64,000 bases of DNA from CAZABP01 sp964483245 (lineage in GTDB: Bacteria > Planctomycetota > UBA1135 > UBA2386): positions 62,001 to 126,000 of the forward strand of contig CAZABP010000005.1 in the NCBI GenBank assembly GCA_964483245.1, written 5' to 3'. Position 1 is the first letter of the stretch, and the number at the start of each line of letters is the position of its first letter. Below the pieces are notes generated by a model. It did no database searches. It worked only from the letters and a program-made list of their open reading frames with translations, and was not told where the DNA came from. Below are positions 17,532 to 26,245 of this stretch, in pieces. A program made the translations under genes and the position numbers.

Positions 17532-18122
17532 TCAGCGCCAACTCACATCCCAGATCAACGCCTCCCCCTCCGCGATCGCCGCATCCACCGGCACGATCAG
17601 CGTCGCGACGTTCTTCGCCTGGTCCGCGCTCACCCCGCGCCCGCGCGGAGCAACCCCGCTCGCGATCACGGTTCCCGGCAGCGTCAGCTCCAGCTTGATC
17701 GCCCCGGCGGGATCCCGGATCGCATGGTTCGGATCGAACGTCTCGGCGACACGCCGCCGCTGCTCGCGCGTCGGCGCGAGCACCTGGTACCACTTCGCCC
17801 CTGGCCCGCGCGGCAGGATCACGCGCAGGCGAGGCATGTCCTCGCCGAGGCTGACACGGAACCGCAGATCCTCGAGTTCGAGCATCCGCAGGTCGGAGAA
17901 CTTGCCGCGCTGGCACGCCAGGCGCGCGCGGTCGCTCCACTGCACGCCCCGGAAGCTGGTCTCGACGCCGTTCGGCTCCTCCGGCATCTGCAGGCTGCTG
18001 GCGACGATGCTCCCGGACAGGTCGGTCTGCACGTCGATCCGCACGGCGATCACGTCGGCGTCGGAACAGCCGGTTGCGACCCATAGCAGCAGGAACGGAA
18101 CGACGAGGGCTCGGATGCGCAT
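17532..18122 (-). CDS. Lipoprotein of unknown function
   Basis: A 196-residue lipoprotein with a short signal peptide ending in LLWVATGC, so Cys near residue 19 is lipidated. The mature part looks beta-rich: VIAVRIDVQTDLSGSIVAS, LRFRVSLGEDMPRLRVILPRG, KLELTLPGTVIASGV, and ends with IWDVSWR. No enzyme motif or known domain is recognised. It stands alone, convergent to the exported protein upstream and divergent from mraZ. Probably a periplasm-facing structural or binding protein. Confidence 0.7.
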   Translation of the reverse strand: MRIRALVVPFLLLWVATGCSDADVIAVRIDVQTDLSGSIVASSLQMPEEPNGVETSFRGVQWSDRARLACQRGKFSDLRMLELEDLRFRVSLGEDMPRLRVILPRGPGAKWYQVLAPTREQRRRVAETFDPNHAIRDPAGAIKLELTLPGTVIASGVAPRGRGVSADQAKNVATLIVPVDAAIAEGEALIWDVSWR

Positions 18123-18173
18123 CGGGAGGTTCGTGGTCAGGTGACTTCGGAACGAAGCGGAGTGGCCTGCATC

Positions 18174-18223
18174 GCGGGTCGGGCAAGCCGCCCGGACCCG
18201 CTCGCACTACGCGCGATTTTTTT
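18174..18223 (+). terminator. Hairpins followed by a seven-T run, upstream of mraZ
   Basis: GCGGGTC (18174-18180) pairs with GACCCGC (18195-18201), with an inner GGGC/GCCC stem. A small TCGC/GCGA hairpin and then seven T (18217-18223) follow. On the plus strand this looks like an intrinsic terminator, yet no plus-strand gene ends nearby. It may insulate the dcw cluster or belong to an upstream leader. Confidence 0.4.
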
Positions 18224-18348
18224 CGAACGGTCGATCGGTCGACCTTCCCCCCAGCCGGCCGTGGAGAGTCCCGCCATCAGCCCCAAAGGCTAGCGGGCCC
18301 GGTCAAGAAAGTGGAGGCTGAGTGCCGAGATGGCCGAGAAGGGCGCGC

Positions 18349-18410
18349 TAAATAAATGTTGCGTGGCAGCCGAGTAGATATACGGTGGCAGTCGAGTGGT
18401 GGTGGCATCG
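18349..18410 (+). promoter_or_regulatory. mraZ upstream region: AT-rich tract and repeated operator-like boxes
   Basis: An AT-rich tract (TAAATAAAT, 18349-18357) precedes two 13-base direct repeats, GTGGCAGCCGAGT (18363-18375) and GTGGCAGTCGAGT (18385-18397), exactly 22 bases apart, and a third partial GTGGCATCG (18402-18410). MraZ proteins of other bacteria bind short G-rich direct repeats upstream of their own gene, so these are good candidates for the MraZ operator. The rest of 18123-18441 holds no gene. Confidence 0.55.
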
Positions 18411-18441
18411 CCGCCGGCACTCGCGTGTCCGAACGTGAACC

Positions 18442-18915
18442 ATGGCGCTCTTCTCGGGCTGCAGCAACCATCAGTTGGATGACAAGGCGCGGCTGATCCT
18501 GCCGCGCCGGATCCTCGACAAGGTAGCGGCCGCAGAGCAGGAGTTCACGCTGACCGCGGGGCCGGAGGGCTGCCTGCTGCTGCTGCCGACCGAGGAGTGG
18601 AAGCGCTTCGTGGCGCCGCACACGACCGCGGTGATCGGCAGCCGCAGGGAGCGGATGCGCCGTCGCTTGATCCTCGGGCACAGCGAGGCGGTCGCGCCGG
18701 ACAAGACCGGCCGGCTCGTGCTGCCCGAGGCGCTGCGCAACTACGCCGGGATCACGGCCAGCGGTGAAGTCTGGCTCGTGGGGCTCGGAAAGACCGTCGA
18801 ACTCTGGAACCCCGAGCGCTGGGCGGAGCAGCTCGCGGCGTGCTGGAAGGACGGTTCGCTCTTTGACGATGCAGACAACCCGAAAGAGGACGATCAGGTC
18901 GCTGTGGTCCACTGA
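18442..18915 (+). CDS. mraZ: Transcriptional regulator MraZ
   Basis: A 157-residue MraZ protein, a DNA-binding regulator that in other bacteria controls its own dcw operon. Two AbrB-like SpoVT halves are visible: HQLDDKARLILPRRILDKV near residues 10-28 and VAPDKTGRLVLPEALRNYAG near 84-103, both with the D-K-GR/AR-LP pattern. The acidic C-terminal tail (about 20 residues past the usual end) is an extra. It heads the dcw cluster and is followed after 71 bases by rsmH. Repeated GTGGCAG boxes upstream fit autoregulation. Confidence 0.93.
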   Translation: MALFSGCSNHQLDDKARLILPRRILDKVAAAEQEFTLTAGPEGCLLLLPTEEWKRFVAPHTTAVIGSRRERMRRRLILGHSEAVAPDKTGRLVLPEALRNYAGITASGEVWLVGLGKTVELWNPERWAEQLAACWKDGSLFDDADNPKEDDQVAVVH

Positions 18916-18986
18916 CGACTGAAGTGCAGTTGGCGGCTGCACCCCTTTACGAAGTCCGGGCGGTGCGACGGAAGGGTCGATGAGTC

Positions 18987-19937
18987 GTGCAGCAGGAGTC
19001 AGGATCGAACGCGGATGGTGCTGGTGATGGACCGGTCAGGGTCCACGAACCAGTGCTGCTCGCCGAGACCATCGCAGCGATGGATCTGCGTCCGGGCCTC
19101 GTCGTCGTCGACGGGACCTTCGGCGCCGGCGGTCACGGGGCGGTGATCGCGCGGACGATCGGCGCCGGCGGCACGCTGATCGGCCTCGATCGGGATGCTG
19201 AGATCCTGGCTCGGGCAGAGGAGACGCTGGTGCGGTTGGCCGGCGGCGACTCTGCACGAGCCAGGATCCGGCTCCATCGCCTGCGTTACTCCGAGCTCGA
19301 GGAAGCGCTCGCACGCGAAGGGCTGACGGCGTGCGACCGCGTGTTGCTCGATCTCGGCGTTTCCTCCTGGCAGCTCGACACGGCTGCCCGCGGCTTCTCG
19401 TTCCGTCTCGACGGCCCCCTCGACATGCGCATGGATCCGCAGAGCTCGCCGACCGCGGCTGCCTGGCTGGCGCGCGTGCCGGAAGCGGAGCTCGCGGACG
19501 TGCTGTGGCGCCTGGGCGAAGAACGCCATGCGCGCCGGATCGCGCGCGCGATCGTCGCCGCGCGCGAGCGCGCGCCGATCGTGCGCACCGGTCAACTCGC
19601 CGAGATCGTGCTGCGTGCGACGCCGGGCCCGGCACGCCGGCAGCGGATCCACCCGGCGACGCGGACGTTCCAGGCGATCCGGATCCAGATCAACGACGAG
19701 CTCGGCGAGCTGGTGCGCGGTCTCGAAGCAGCAGAACGCCGCCTCGCGCCCGGCGGCCGGATCGCGGTGATCTCGTTCCATTCGCTCGAGGACCGCATCG
19801 TCAAGCAGTTCCTGCGCGAGCGCATGCAGCTCCCGTTCCGCAAGCCGATCACCCCCGGCCCGGACGAGATCGCGCGCAACCCGCGCGCGCGCAGCGCGAA
19901 GCTGCGCGTCGGGATCCGGCGGGAGGCGGCGGCATGA
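18987..19937 (+). CDS. rsmH: 16S rRNA (cytosine(1402)-N(4))-methyltransferase RsmH
   Basis: A 316-residue SAM-dependent methyltransferase (formerly MraW) that modifies C1402 of 16S rRNA. The N-terminus has HEPVLLAETIAAM; the SAM loop reads VVDGTFGAGGHG; the acidic strand is LIGLDRDAEIL; LLDLGVSSWQLD and HSLEDRIVKQFLRE complete the family signatures. It starts with GTG at 18987. The first 16 residues are poorly conserved, so the true start could be slightly later. It overlaps ftsL by ATGA. Its place after mraZ is the standard dcw order. Confidence 0.94.
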   Translation: MQQESGSNADGAGDGPVRVHEPVLLAETIAAMDLRPGLVVVDGTFGAGGHGAVIARTIGAGGTLIGLDRDAEILARAEETLVRLAGGDSARARIRLHRLRYSELEEALAREGLTACDRVLLDLGVSSWQLDTAARGFSFRLDGPLDMRMDPQSSPTAAAWLARVPEAELADVLWRLGEERHARRIARAIVAARERAPIVRTGQLAEIVLRATPGPARRQRIHPATRTFQAIRIQINDELGELVRGLEAAERRLAPGGRIAVISFHSLEDRIVKQFLRERMQLPFRKPITPGPDEIARNPRARSAKLRVGIRREAAA

Positions 19938-20176
19938 AGGAGCTCGCGGCGTTGTGCGCGTTCGTGTCGCTGCTCGGCGTCGCGCTGGTGACGGCGGCGG
20001 TCGAAGCGCGCAACGTCAAGCTCCGCGCGCGGATCGCGCGCCTGGAGCGCGAGGTGTTCGTGCTGTCGGCCGAAGTCACGCGCGGCCAGATGCTGCAGTC
20101 GGATCACCTGCGGCGGGCAGCGCTCGCCGCCAGCTACCGGACGCTGGCCGCGCACGTGTTCGGAGGTCGCGAGTAG
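19934..20176 (+). CDS. ftsL: FtsL-like division protein
   Basis: An 80-residue bitopic membrane protein. One hydrophobic segment at residues 3-22 is followed by a Leu-heptad helix (LRARIARLEREVFVLSAEVT) in the periplasm, the design of FtsL, which pairs with FtsB to activate the FtsI-FtsW synthase. Sequence identity in FtsL is always low, so the call rests on size, topology and place between rsmH and ftsI. It overlaps rsmH by ATGA and is followed by ftsI after 4 bases. Confidence 0.7.
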   Translation: MKELAALCAFVSLLGVALVTAAVEARNVKLRARIARLEREVFVLSAEVTRGQMLQSDHLRRAALAASYRTLAAHVFGGRE

Positions 20177-20180
20177 CGGC

Positions 20181-22148
20181 ATGGACACGGGCGAAGGTCG
20201 GCGCGTGGCAGTCGCAGGCGTCGTCATCGCCCTCGCGCTGCTGGGGATCTCGGCGCGGCTGTTCGACCTGCAGGTCCTGCAGCACCACGAGGCGCGCGCG
20301 GCGTTGCGGCGGCAGGCCAGCCGCGTCGAGCCGGTGCCGGCGGCGCGCGGCTCGATCCTCGACCGTGACGGCAGGTTGATGGCTTGCGACCGTCCGGTGC
20401 TCGAAGCGCGCGCCGAGTGGTGGGCGCCGGTGGCAGATCCGGCGGTCCCGGGGATCCAGCCCCGCGACTGCGCCGACGTGGTCGGCCGCCTGTCGGCTGC
20501 GCTCGCGCGCGACCGCGACCGGGTCGGGCCGGACGATCTGCGGCGGTTGCGTGAACTGTTGGCAGAACGGATCACGCGTGGTGCGCGCTGGCCGGAACAG
20601 GATCGGACCGCGCACCGGCGCGGGGTCGGACGCGTCACGCTGCGGCGGACCGACTTCCTGGTGACGCCGGAGCTGGACCACCACGGCGCGTGGGTCGCGC
20701 TGCAAGAAGCCGGCGCATCGATCCCCGGGTTGCGGCTCTACACGACGCCGCAACACGTGCGCGTCTATCCGGAAGGGGATGCGCTCGCCGGCGTCGTCGG
20801 CAGCTTCGGCGAGATCCGCCTGCCGGATGGCAAGCCGGCCGAGCTGCGCACCGGCTTCGAGCGCCTGGTCGCGCTCGACGCCGGCGCGGATGGCAGCCGC
20901 GGCGTGCGGATCGACGTGCGGGCGCGGCCGCATTGGACCAGCGAGTTCGCCCCGCCAGGCGCACCGGCGCGCGTCCACACGACGCTCGATTCGGAGTTGC
21001 AGCAGGTGGCGGACGCGGAGCTGCGCGCGGCGGCGGCCGAGGTGGCGCGCGCCTACGCCGACAGCGACGCGCCCGGACCGCCGGACTGGGGAGCCCTGCT
21101 GTTGGTCGATGTCGCCTCCGGCGAGCTGCTGGCGATGGCCTCGTACGCGGCCGATGCCCATCCGCGCGCGGCGGAGTTCGCGCCGACGCGCCGGATGGCG
21201 AACCCCGGCTCGGTCATGAAGCCGCTGCTGTTCGCGATCGCGCTCGAGAGCGGCAAGCTGGACTGGGACGGTCCTCCGCTCGACTGCACGCCGAATGCCG
21301 GCGGCCGGAGCTGGTACATCCCGACCTCCACACGCAAGATCACCGACGAGCACTCGTTCACCTGGCTGCGACCGGCGGAGATCCTGGCGTTCAGCAGCAA
21401 CATCGGTGCGGTCCAGGTCGGGCGGCGGCTGTCGCGCGAAGAGCACGCGCGCTACCTGGACGTGTTCGGGCTCGGGCGCGCGACCGGGATCGGACTGCCC
21501 GACGAACGCAGCGGGCGCATCGAAGGGGACGTGCTGCGCTGTGGCGAGCGCCAGTTCTCGATCTGGCTCGGCCCGTCGTACTCGATCGGCTACGACATGA
21601 GCCTGACGCCGCTGCAGGTCACGGCGGCGTACCTGAACCTGCTCTCCGGCCGCCGTCGCGCGCTGCGGTTGCTGCGCGCGGTCGAGCTGGACGGCGTGCG
21701 GCACGAGTATCCGGTCCCTGCACTCGACCCGACGCCGCTGTGCTCCGAGCGCACGCTGGCGCTGCTGCGCGAAGCGATGGTGCAGGTGGTCACCGACACG
21801 CCGAATGCGACCGGCCGGACGCTCGCGCAGTGGCTCGCCGAGCAGGGGCTGTCGCAGCCGGGCGTCATCGCCGGCAAGACCGGCACGTCGCAGTACTTCG
21901 AGCTGCGCCGCGGCAGCGACGGAACGCGCGAACGTGTGGTCGTGCGTACGTCGTCGTTCGCCGGCTTCGCGCCAGCGGCTGCGCCGCGCTACCTCGCGTT
22001 CTGCATGCTGCAGAAGACGCGCGCTGTGAAGTTCTTCGGTGGTCGATATGCTGCGCCGCCGGTCGGACGCCTGCTGTTGCGCGCGCTCGCGCAACCGCAC
22101 GACGCTCCCGACTCCGAGCGCGGCGTGATCCGTACTCGGCAAGGTTAG
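20181..22148 (+). CDS. ftsI: Penicillin-binding protein 2/3-type transpeptidase (FtsI-like)
   Basis: A 655-residue class B penicillin-binding protein that cross-links peptidoglycan. A membrane anchor (residues 9-25) is followed by the RGSILDRDGRLMA start of the pedestal domain. The transpeptidase motifs are intact: SVMK with Ser344 as the nucleophile (NPGSVMKPLL), SSN in AFSSNIGAVQVG, and KTGTSQ near residue 568. No PASTA domains are present. It lies between ftsL and murE, the standard ftsI place. In a planctomycete without FtsZ in this cluster its division role would be FtsZ-independent or shared with elongation. Confidence 0.92.
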   Translation: MDTGEGRRVAVAGVVIALALLGISARLFDLQVLQHHEARAALRRQASRVEPVPAARGSILDRDGRLMACDRPVLEARAEWWAPVADPAVPGIQPRDCADVVGRLSAALARDRDRVGPDDLRRLRELLAERITRGARWPEQDRTAHRRGVGRVTLRRTDFLVTPELDHHGAWVALQEAGASIPGLRLYTTPQHVRVYPEGDALAGVVGSFGEIRLPDGKPAELRTGFERLVALDAGADGSRGVRIDVRARPHWTSEFAPPGAPARVHTTLDSELQQVADAELRAAAAEVARAYADSDAPGPPDWGALLLVDVASGELLAMASYAADAHPRAAEFAPTRRMANPGSVMKPLLFAIALESGKLDWDGPPLDCTPNAGGRSWYIPTSTRKITDEHSFTWLRPAEILAFSSNIGAVQVGRRLSREEHARYLDVFGLGRATGIGLPDERSGRIEGDVLRCGERQFSIWLGPSYSIGYDMSLTPLQVTAAYLNLLSGRRRALRLLRAVELDGVRHEYPVPALDPTPLCSERTLALLREAMVQVVTDTPNATGRTLAQWLAEQGLSQPGVIAGKTGTSQYFELRRGSDGTRERVVVRTSSFAGFAPAAAPRYLAFCMLQKTRAVKFFGGRYAAPPVGRLLLRALAQPHDAPDSERGVIRTRQG

Positions 22149-22155
22149 GGAGCTC

Positions 22156-23694
22156 ATGACCGAACTCGCATACCCTTCGGGTCTGCAGCCGCGCCCGGGC
22201 CTGATCGGGCTCCAGGCGCTCAGCGAACATCTGCAGCGCGCACTCGGCGTGCGCGTCGTCGGCCACCGGTTCCGCGACGTCGCGATCGACGGTCTCGCCG
22301 TGCACTGCGACGAGGTGCGGCCGGGCAGCCTGTTCTTCGCTGTGCGTGGGACGCAGACGGATGGCGCGCGGTTCGTGCCGCGCGCGCTGCAACGCGGCGC
22401 GGCGGCGATCGTCGCGGAGCACGACCTGCCGGTGCCGTGCCCGGTACTCGAGGTGGCGGATCCACGCAGTGCGGTCGGCGATCTGGCGGCGTTTTTCTAT
22501 GGCCATCCGTCGCGCCGCGTCACGACGGTCGGGATCACCGGAACCAACGGCAAGACGACGACCGCGCACCTGCTGCGCGCGTGCCTCGACGAAGGACGCC
22601 AGCCGGCCGGCATCATCGGCACGACCGGCGTCGAATACGGCCGCCGCCGCGTCCCGACGCACAACACGACGCCGGACCCGATCCGGATCCACGGCCACCT
22701 GCAGGCGATGGCCGAGCGCCGGCTGCAGGCCTGCGTCATGGAGGTCAGCAGCCATGCGCTCGACCAGGAGCGCGTGCGTGGCGTCAAGTTCGCCGCCGGC
22801 GTGTTCCTGAACCTGACGCAGGACCACCTCGACTACCACGGCGACATGCATCGCTATGCCGAGGCGAAGGCGCGGTTGTTCACGCTGCTCGCGCCGGGTG
22901 CGCACGCCTGCATCGCGGCCGACATGCCGGGCGCCAAGACGATGCTGGCGGCAGTCGGCCCGGACGTGCGGCTGCACACGTTCGGACTCGATCCGGCCTG
23001 CACGGTGCACGCGCTGAATCTCGAGAGCTCGCTCGAAGGGACGCGGTTCGAGATCGTGATGCCGAACGGGCGCGTCGATCTGATGCTGCGGCTGCCGGGC
23101 GTGCACAACGTGCGCAATGCGCTCGCGGCTGCCAGTGCGGCGCTCGCGCTCGGGGTCTCGGAGCTGACGATCGCAGCCGCGCTGGATCGGATCCGGCCGG
23201 TGCGCGGGCGGCTGGAGCTGGCCGGATATCGCGGCGGGGTGCGCGCGTTCGTCGACTATGCGCACACGCCGGATGCGCTGCACAACGTCTGCGCGACGCT
23301 GCGCGAGCTGACCAGCGGACGGCTGATCGTCGTGTTCGGTTGTGGCGGCGATCGGGACCGTGGCAAGCGGCCGCAGATGACGCGTGCGGTCGCGCGCTAT
23401 GCCGATCTCGCGATCCTGACCAGCGACAATCCGCGCAGCGAGGATCCGGAGGCGATCCTGGATGAGATGGAGGCCGGCTGCCGTGGCATCGAGCCGGCGC
23501 GTTGCGAATTCTTCCGCGTCGTCGACCGTGGCGAAGCGATCCGCGTCGCCGTCGAGGCGGCGCGGCCGGGGGACACGGTGTTGATCGCCGGCAAGGGGCA
23601 TGAGACCTGCCAGGTCCTGCGCGACGGGATCATCGAGTTCGACGATCTGCAGGTGGCGCGCGAGGCGCTGTCGCGCCGCGAGGCGCCAGCGTGA
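22156..23694 (+). CDS. murE: UDP-N-acetylmuramyl-tripeptide synthetase MurE
   Basis: A 512-residue ATP-dependent ligase that adds the third amino acid to UDP-MurNAc-L-Ala-D-Glu in the cytoplasm. Motifs: Mur-ligase ATP loop GITGTNGKTTTAHLL near residue 130, MEVSSHALDQERV, LTQDHLDYHGD, and the C-terminal VFGCGGDRDRGKRPQM. The specificity loop reads TSDNPRSEDP; the DNPR form marks enzymes that use meso-diaminopimelate rather than lysine. This predicts DAP-type peptidoglycan. The stop overlaps murF by GTGA. Confidence 0.95.
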   Translation: MTELAYPSGLQPRPGLIGLQALSEHLQRALGVRVVGHRFRDVAIDGLAVHCDEVRPGSLFFAVRGTQTDGARFVPRALQRGAAAIVAEHDLPVPCPVLEVADPRSAVGDLAAFFYGHPSRRVTTVGITGTNGKTTTAHLLRACLDEGRQPAGIIGTTGVEYGRRRVPTHNTTPDPIRIHGHLQAMAERRLQACVMEVSSHALDQERVRGVKFAAGVFLNLTQDHLDYHGDMHRYAEAKARLFTLLAPGAHACIAADMPGAKTMLAAVGPDVRLHTFGLDPACTVHALNLESSLEGTRFEIVMPNGRVDLMLRLPGVHNVRNALAAASAALALGVSELTIAAALDRIRPVRGRLELAGYRGGVRAFVDYAHTPDALHNVCATLRELTSGRLIVVFGCGGDRDRGKRPQMTRAVARYADLAILTSDNPRSEDPEAILDEMEAGCRGIEPARCEFFRVVDRGEAIRVAVEAARPGDTVLIAGKGHETCQVLRDGIIEFDDLQVAREALSRREAPA

Positions 23695-25130
23695 GCGAAC
23701 CTGGGCAGGCGCGCCCGGTCCGTGGCTTCGATGCCGCCTGGGTCGCGCAGGTCACCGGCGGCCGGCTGCGGCAGGCCGGGGCCGGCCCGGCCGGCGCCGT
23801 CTCGACCGACTCACGTCGCCTGGCCCCGGACGACCTGTTCGTCGCGCTGCGCGGGGAACGGATGGATGGGCACGCGTTCGTGCCGCCGGCGATCGCCGGC
23901 GGAGCGGCTGGCCTGCTCGTGGCGGACGGCTTTGCCGGCGAGGTGCCGGAGCACGTGTTCGTCGTCGAGGTCGACGACCCGACGCGTGCGCTGTTGGCGC
24001 TCGGGACCGCGCATCGGCGCGAGCTCGCGCCGATCCCGGTCGTCGGCGTGACCGGCTCCTGCGGCAAGACGACGACGAAGGACATGCTGGCGCGTCTGCT
24101 CGGCCTCGCGATGCCGACGGTCGCGGCCGAGCGCTCGTTCAACAACCAGATCGGCGTGCCGCTGACGCTGCTCAGGATGCAGGCGTCGACCGGCGCAGCC
24201 GTCGTCGAGCTCGGCACGAATGCGCCGGGCGAGATCGAGATGCTGTGCGCGGCGGCGCAGCCGGATGTCGGCATCGTGACCTGCGTCGCGCCGGCGCATC
24301 TGGAGCGGCTCGGTTCGCTCGAAGGGGTCGCGCAGGAGAAGGCAGCACTCGTGCGTGCGCTGCCGCGGCGCGGACTCGCGGTGCTGAACGGGGATGACCC
24401 GTTCGTCACCGCGATGGCGGCGCAGACTGCGGCCGAGGTCCGGTTCGTGCGGCTCGGCCGGGAGGCGGACTGCTTCGCTGCCGACCTGGAGGTCGAGCCG
24501 GGCGGCGTGCGCTTCCTGCTCGATGGGCGGATCCCGGTCGTGATGCCGCGCCTCGCGCGGCATCACGTGACCGATGCGCTGCTGGCGCTGGTCGCGGCGG
24601 AATGGCTCGGTGTACCGCGTGAGCACGCGGTCGAACTGCTGGGCCGGCTGGAGCCGAGCCCGCGGCGGCTCGAGCGGCACGTCGCCGCCGGCGTCACGCT
24701 GCTCGACGACACCTACAACATGAACCCGACCTCGGCGCGTGCCGCGCTGCAGGCGCTGACCGACCTGCAGGTCAGCGGGCGTCGCGTGGTCGTGTTCGGC
24801 GGGATGCTGGAGCTCGGTGCCGACAGCGGCCGCCAGCACGAGGAGCTCGGCGCGGCGGTCGTGCGCCACGAGCCGGACGTGCTGCTGGCGGTCGGGGCCG
24901 AGGCGGCGCAGATCGCCGCCGGAGCGCAGTCGGCGGGGCTGCCGGCGCGGCGCATCGCGACCGCGGCCGGACTCGACGACGCCCAGCGTGCACTGCTCGG
25001 CTATCTGCAGCCAGGCGACGCCGTGTTGTTGAAGGCGTCGCGGCGGTTCGGGTTGGACCGGTTGACCGAGCGGCTGCTGGCGGCGCTGCGCGCCGGCCCG
25101 CAGGTGGCGACGCAGGAGTACGCCGGCTGA
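23691..25130 (+). CDS. murF: UDP-N-acetylmuramoyl-tripeptide-D-alanyl-D-alanine ligase MurF
   Basis: A 479-residue Mur ligase that adds D-Ala-D-Ala to the UDP-MurNAc tripeptide. ATP loop: GVTGSCGKTTTKDML near residue 119; next ERSFNNQIGVPLTLL and ELGTNAPGEIEML, both MurF-specific; LLDDTYNMNPTSARAAL and VFGGMLELGADSGRQHEELG in the C-terminal domain. Start is GTG, overlapping murE by GTGA. The stop overlaps mraY by one base (TGATG), so translation is coupled through the cluster. Confidence 0.95.
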   Translation: MSEPGQARPVRGFDAAWVAQVTGGRLRQAGAGPAGAVSTDSRRLAPDDLFVALRGERMDGHAFVPPAIAGGAAGLLVADGFAGEVPEHVFVVEVDDPTRALLALGTAHRRELAPIPVVGVTGSCGKTTTKDMLARLLGLAMPTVAAERSFNNQIGVPLTLLRMQASTGAAVVELGTNAPGEIEMLCAAAQPDVGIVTCVAPAHLERLGSLEGVAQEKAALVRALPRRGLAVLNGDDPFVTAMAAQTAAEVRFVRLGREADCFAADLEVEPGGVRFLLDGRIPVVMPRLARHHVTDALLALVAAEWLGVPREHAVELLGRLEPSPRRLERHVAAGVTLLDDTYNMNPTSARAALQALTDLQVSGRRVVVFGGMLELGADSGRQHEELGAAVVRHEPDVLLAVGAEAAQIAAGAQSAGLPARRIATAAGLDDAQRALLGYLQPGDAVLLKASRRFGLDRLTERLLAALRAGPQVATQEYAG

Positions 25131-26245
25131 TGCTGTACGCGCTGTCGCGCTGGTTCAGCGACTGGCCGGGCGCGGGGCTGTTCGCCTACACGTCGTTCCG
25201 CGCGACGGCGGCGGCCCTGACGGCGTTCCTGCTCGCGCTGTGGAGTGGTCCGCGGTTCATCGCCTGGGTGTCGCGGCACGACGTCCGCGAGGACACCGCG
25301 AAGACCGACTCCGCGACGCTCGCGGTGCTGCACGCCGGCAAACGGCACACACCGACGATGGGCGGGCTGTTCCTGGTCGGCTCGCTGTTGCTCGCTTGCC
25401 TGCTGTGGCTGCGGTTCGACGGATTCAACCGGTTCTCGGCGCTCGCCGTGCTGTTGATCGCGTGGTACGGCGCGGTCGGGTTCGCCGACGACTGGATCAA
25501 GCTGCGGACCAGACGTCAGGGCCTCACCAAGCGGCAGAAACAGCTGTGGATGACGGCCGGCGCCCTGGTCGTCGCGCTGCTGCTGGTGCACTTCGCCGGG
25601 CTGGAGTCGTCGCGCGGCGGCCCGCATCTGCACCTGCCGTTCGTCAAAGACGTCTCGCTCGATCTCGCCTGGCTCGGCGGTGCACCGTTCGTGTTGCTGG
25701 CGATCCTGGTCCTGACCGGCACGGCGAACGCGGTCAACCTGACCGACGGGCTGGATGGGCTGGCGACCGGCTGTGTCGCGATCGCGGCGGTTGCGTACGC
25801 CGGGATCACGTACTTCGTCGGGCACGAGAACCTGGCGCAGTACCTGCTCGTGCCGCACGTCCCTGGCAGCGCCGAGATGGCGGTCATGCTCGGCGCGCTG
25901 CTCGGCGCGGCGCTGGCGTTCCTGTGGTTCAACGCGCATCCGGCGCAGGTCTTCATGGGGGACGTCGGCAGCCTCGCGCTCGGGGGGGCGCTCGGTTACG
26001 CGGCGCTGGTCAGCCGGACCGAGCTCGTGCTGCTGGTCGTCGGCGGCGTGTTCGTCGCTGAAGCGGTCTCGGTGATCCTGCAGACGATCTCGTTCAAGAC
26101 GACTGGACGGCGCGTGTTCCGCTGCGCGCCGCTGCACCATCACTTCCAGTTCGCCGGGATGCCGGAGACGCGGATCGTGGTGCGGACCTGGATCGTCGGC
26201 GTGCTGCTCGCACTGAGCAGCCTGGCCCTGTTCAAGGTGCGCTGA
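25130..26245 (+). CDS. mraY: Phospho-N-acetylmuramoyl-pentapeptide-transferase MraY
   Basis: A 371-residue integral membrane enzyme that joins phospho-MurNAc-pentapeptide to undecaprenyl phosphate, making lipid I. About ten membrane segments are present. Signature residues: KRHTPTMGGLFLV, the Asp-rich GFADDWIKLRTRRQGL, NLTDGLDGLATG, WFNAHPAQVFMGDVGSLALGG and the HHHF motif in PLHHHFQFAG. Length matches the family. It overlaps murF and ftsW by one base each. In most bacteria murD follows here; this cluster goes directly to ftsW. Confidence 0.96.
   Translation: MLYALSRWFSDWPGAGLFAYTSFRATAAALTAFLLALWSGPRFIAWVSRHDVREDTAKTDSATLAVLHAGKRHTPTMGGLFLVGSLLLACLLWLRFDGFNRFSALAVLLIAWYGAVGFADDWIKLRTRRQGLTKRQKQLWMTAGALVVALLLVHFAGLESSRGGPHLHLPFVKDVSLDLAWLGGAPFVLLAILVLTGTANAVNLTDGLDGLATGCVAIAAVAYAGITYFVGHENLAQYLLVPHVPGSAEMAVMLGALLGAALAFLWFNAHPAQVFMGDVGSLALGGALGYAALVSRTELVLLVVGGVFVAEAVSVILQTISFKTTGRRVFRCAPLHHHFQFAGMPETRIVVRTWIVGVLLALSSLALFKVR

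Noticed and set aside
17248..18207. Long minus-strand Arg/Asp-rich open frame
   Set aside because: It arises from the GATCCC hexamer repeat and GC bias; the lipoprotein frame at 17532-18122 has a proper signal peptide and composition.
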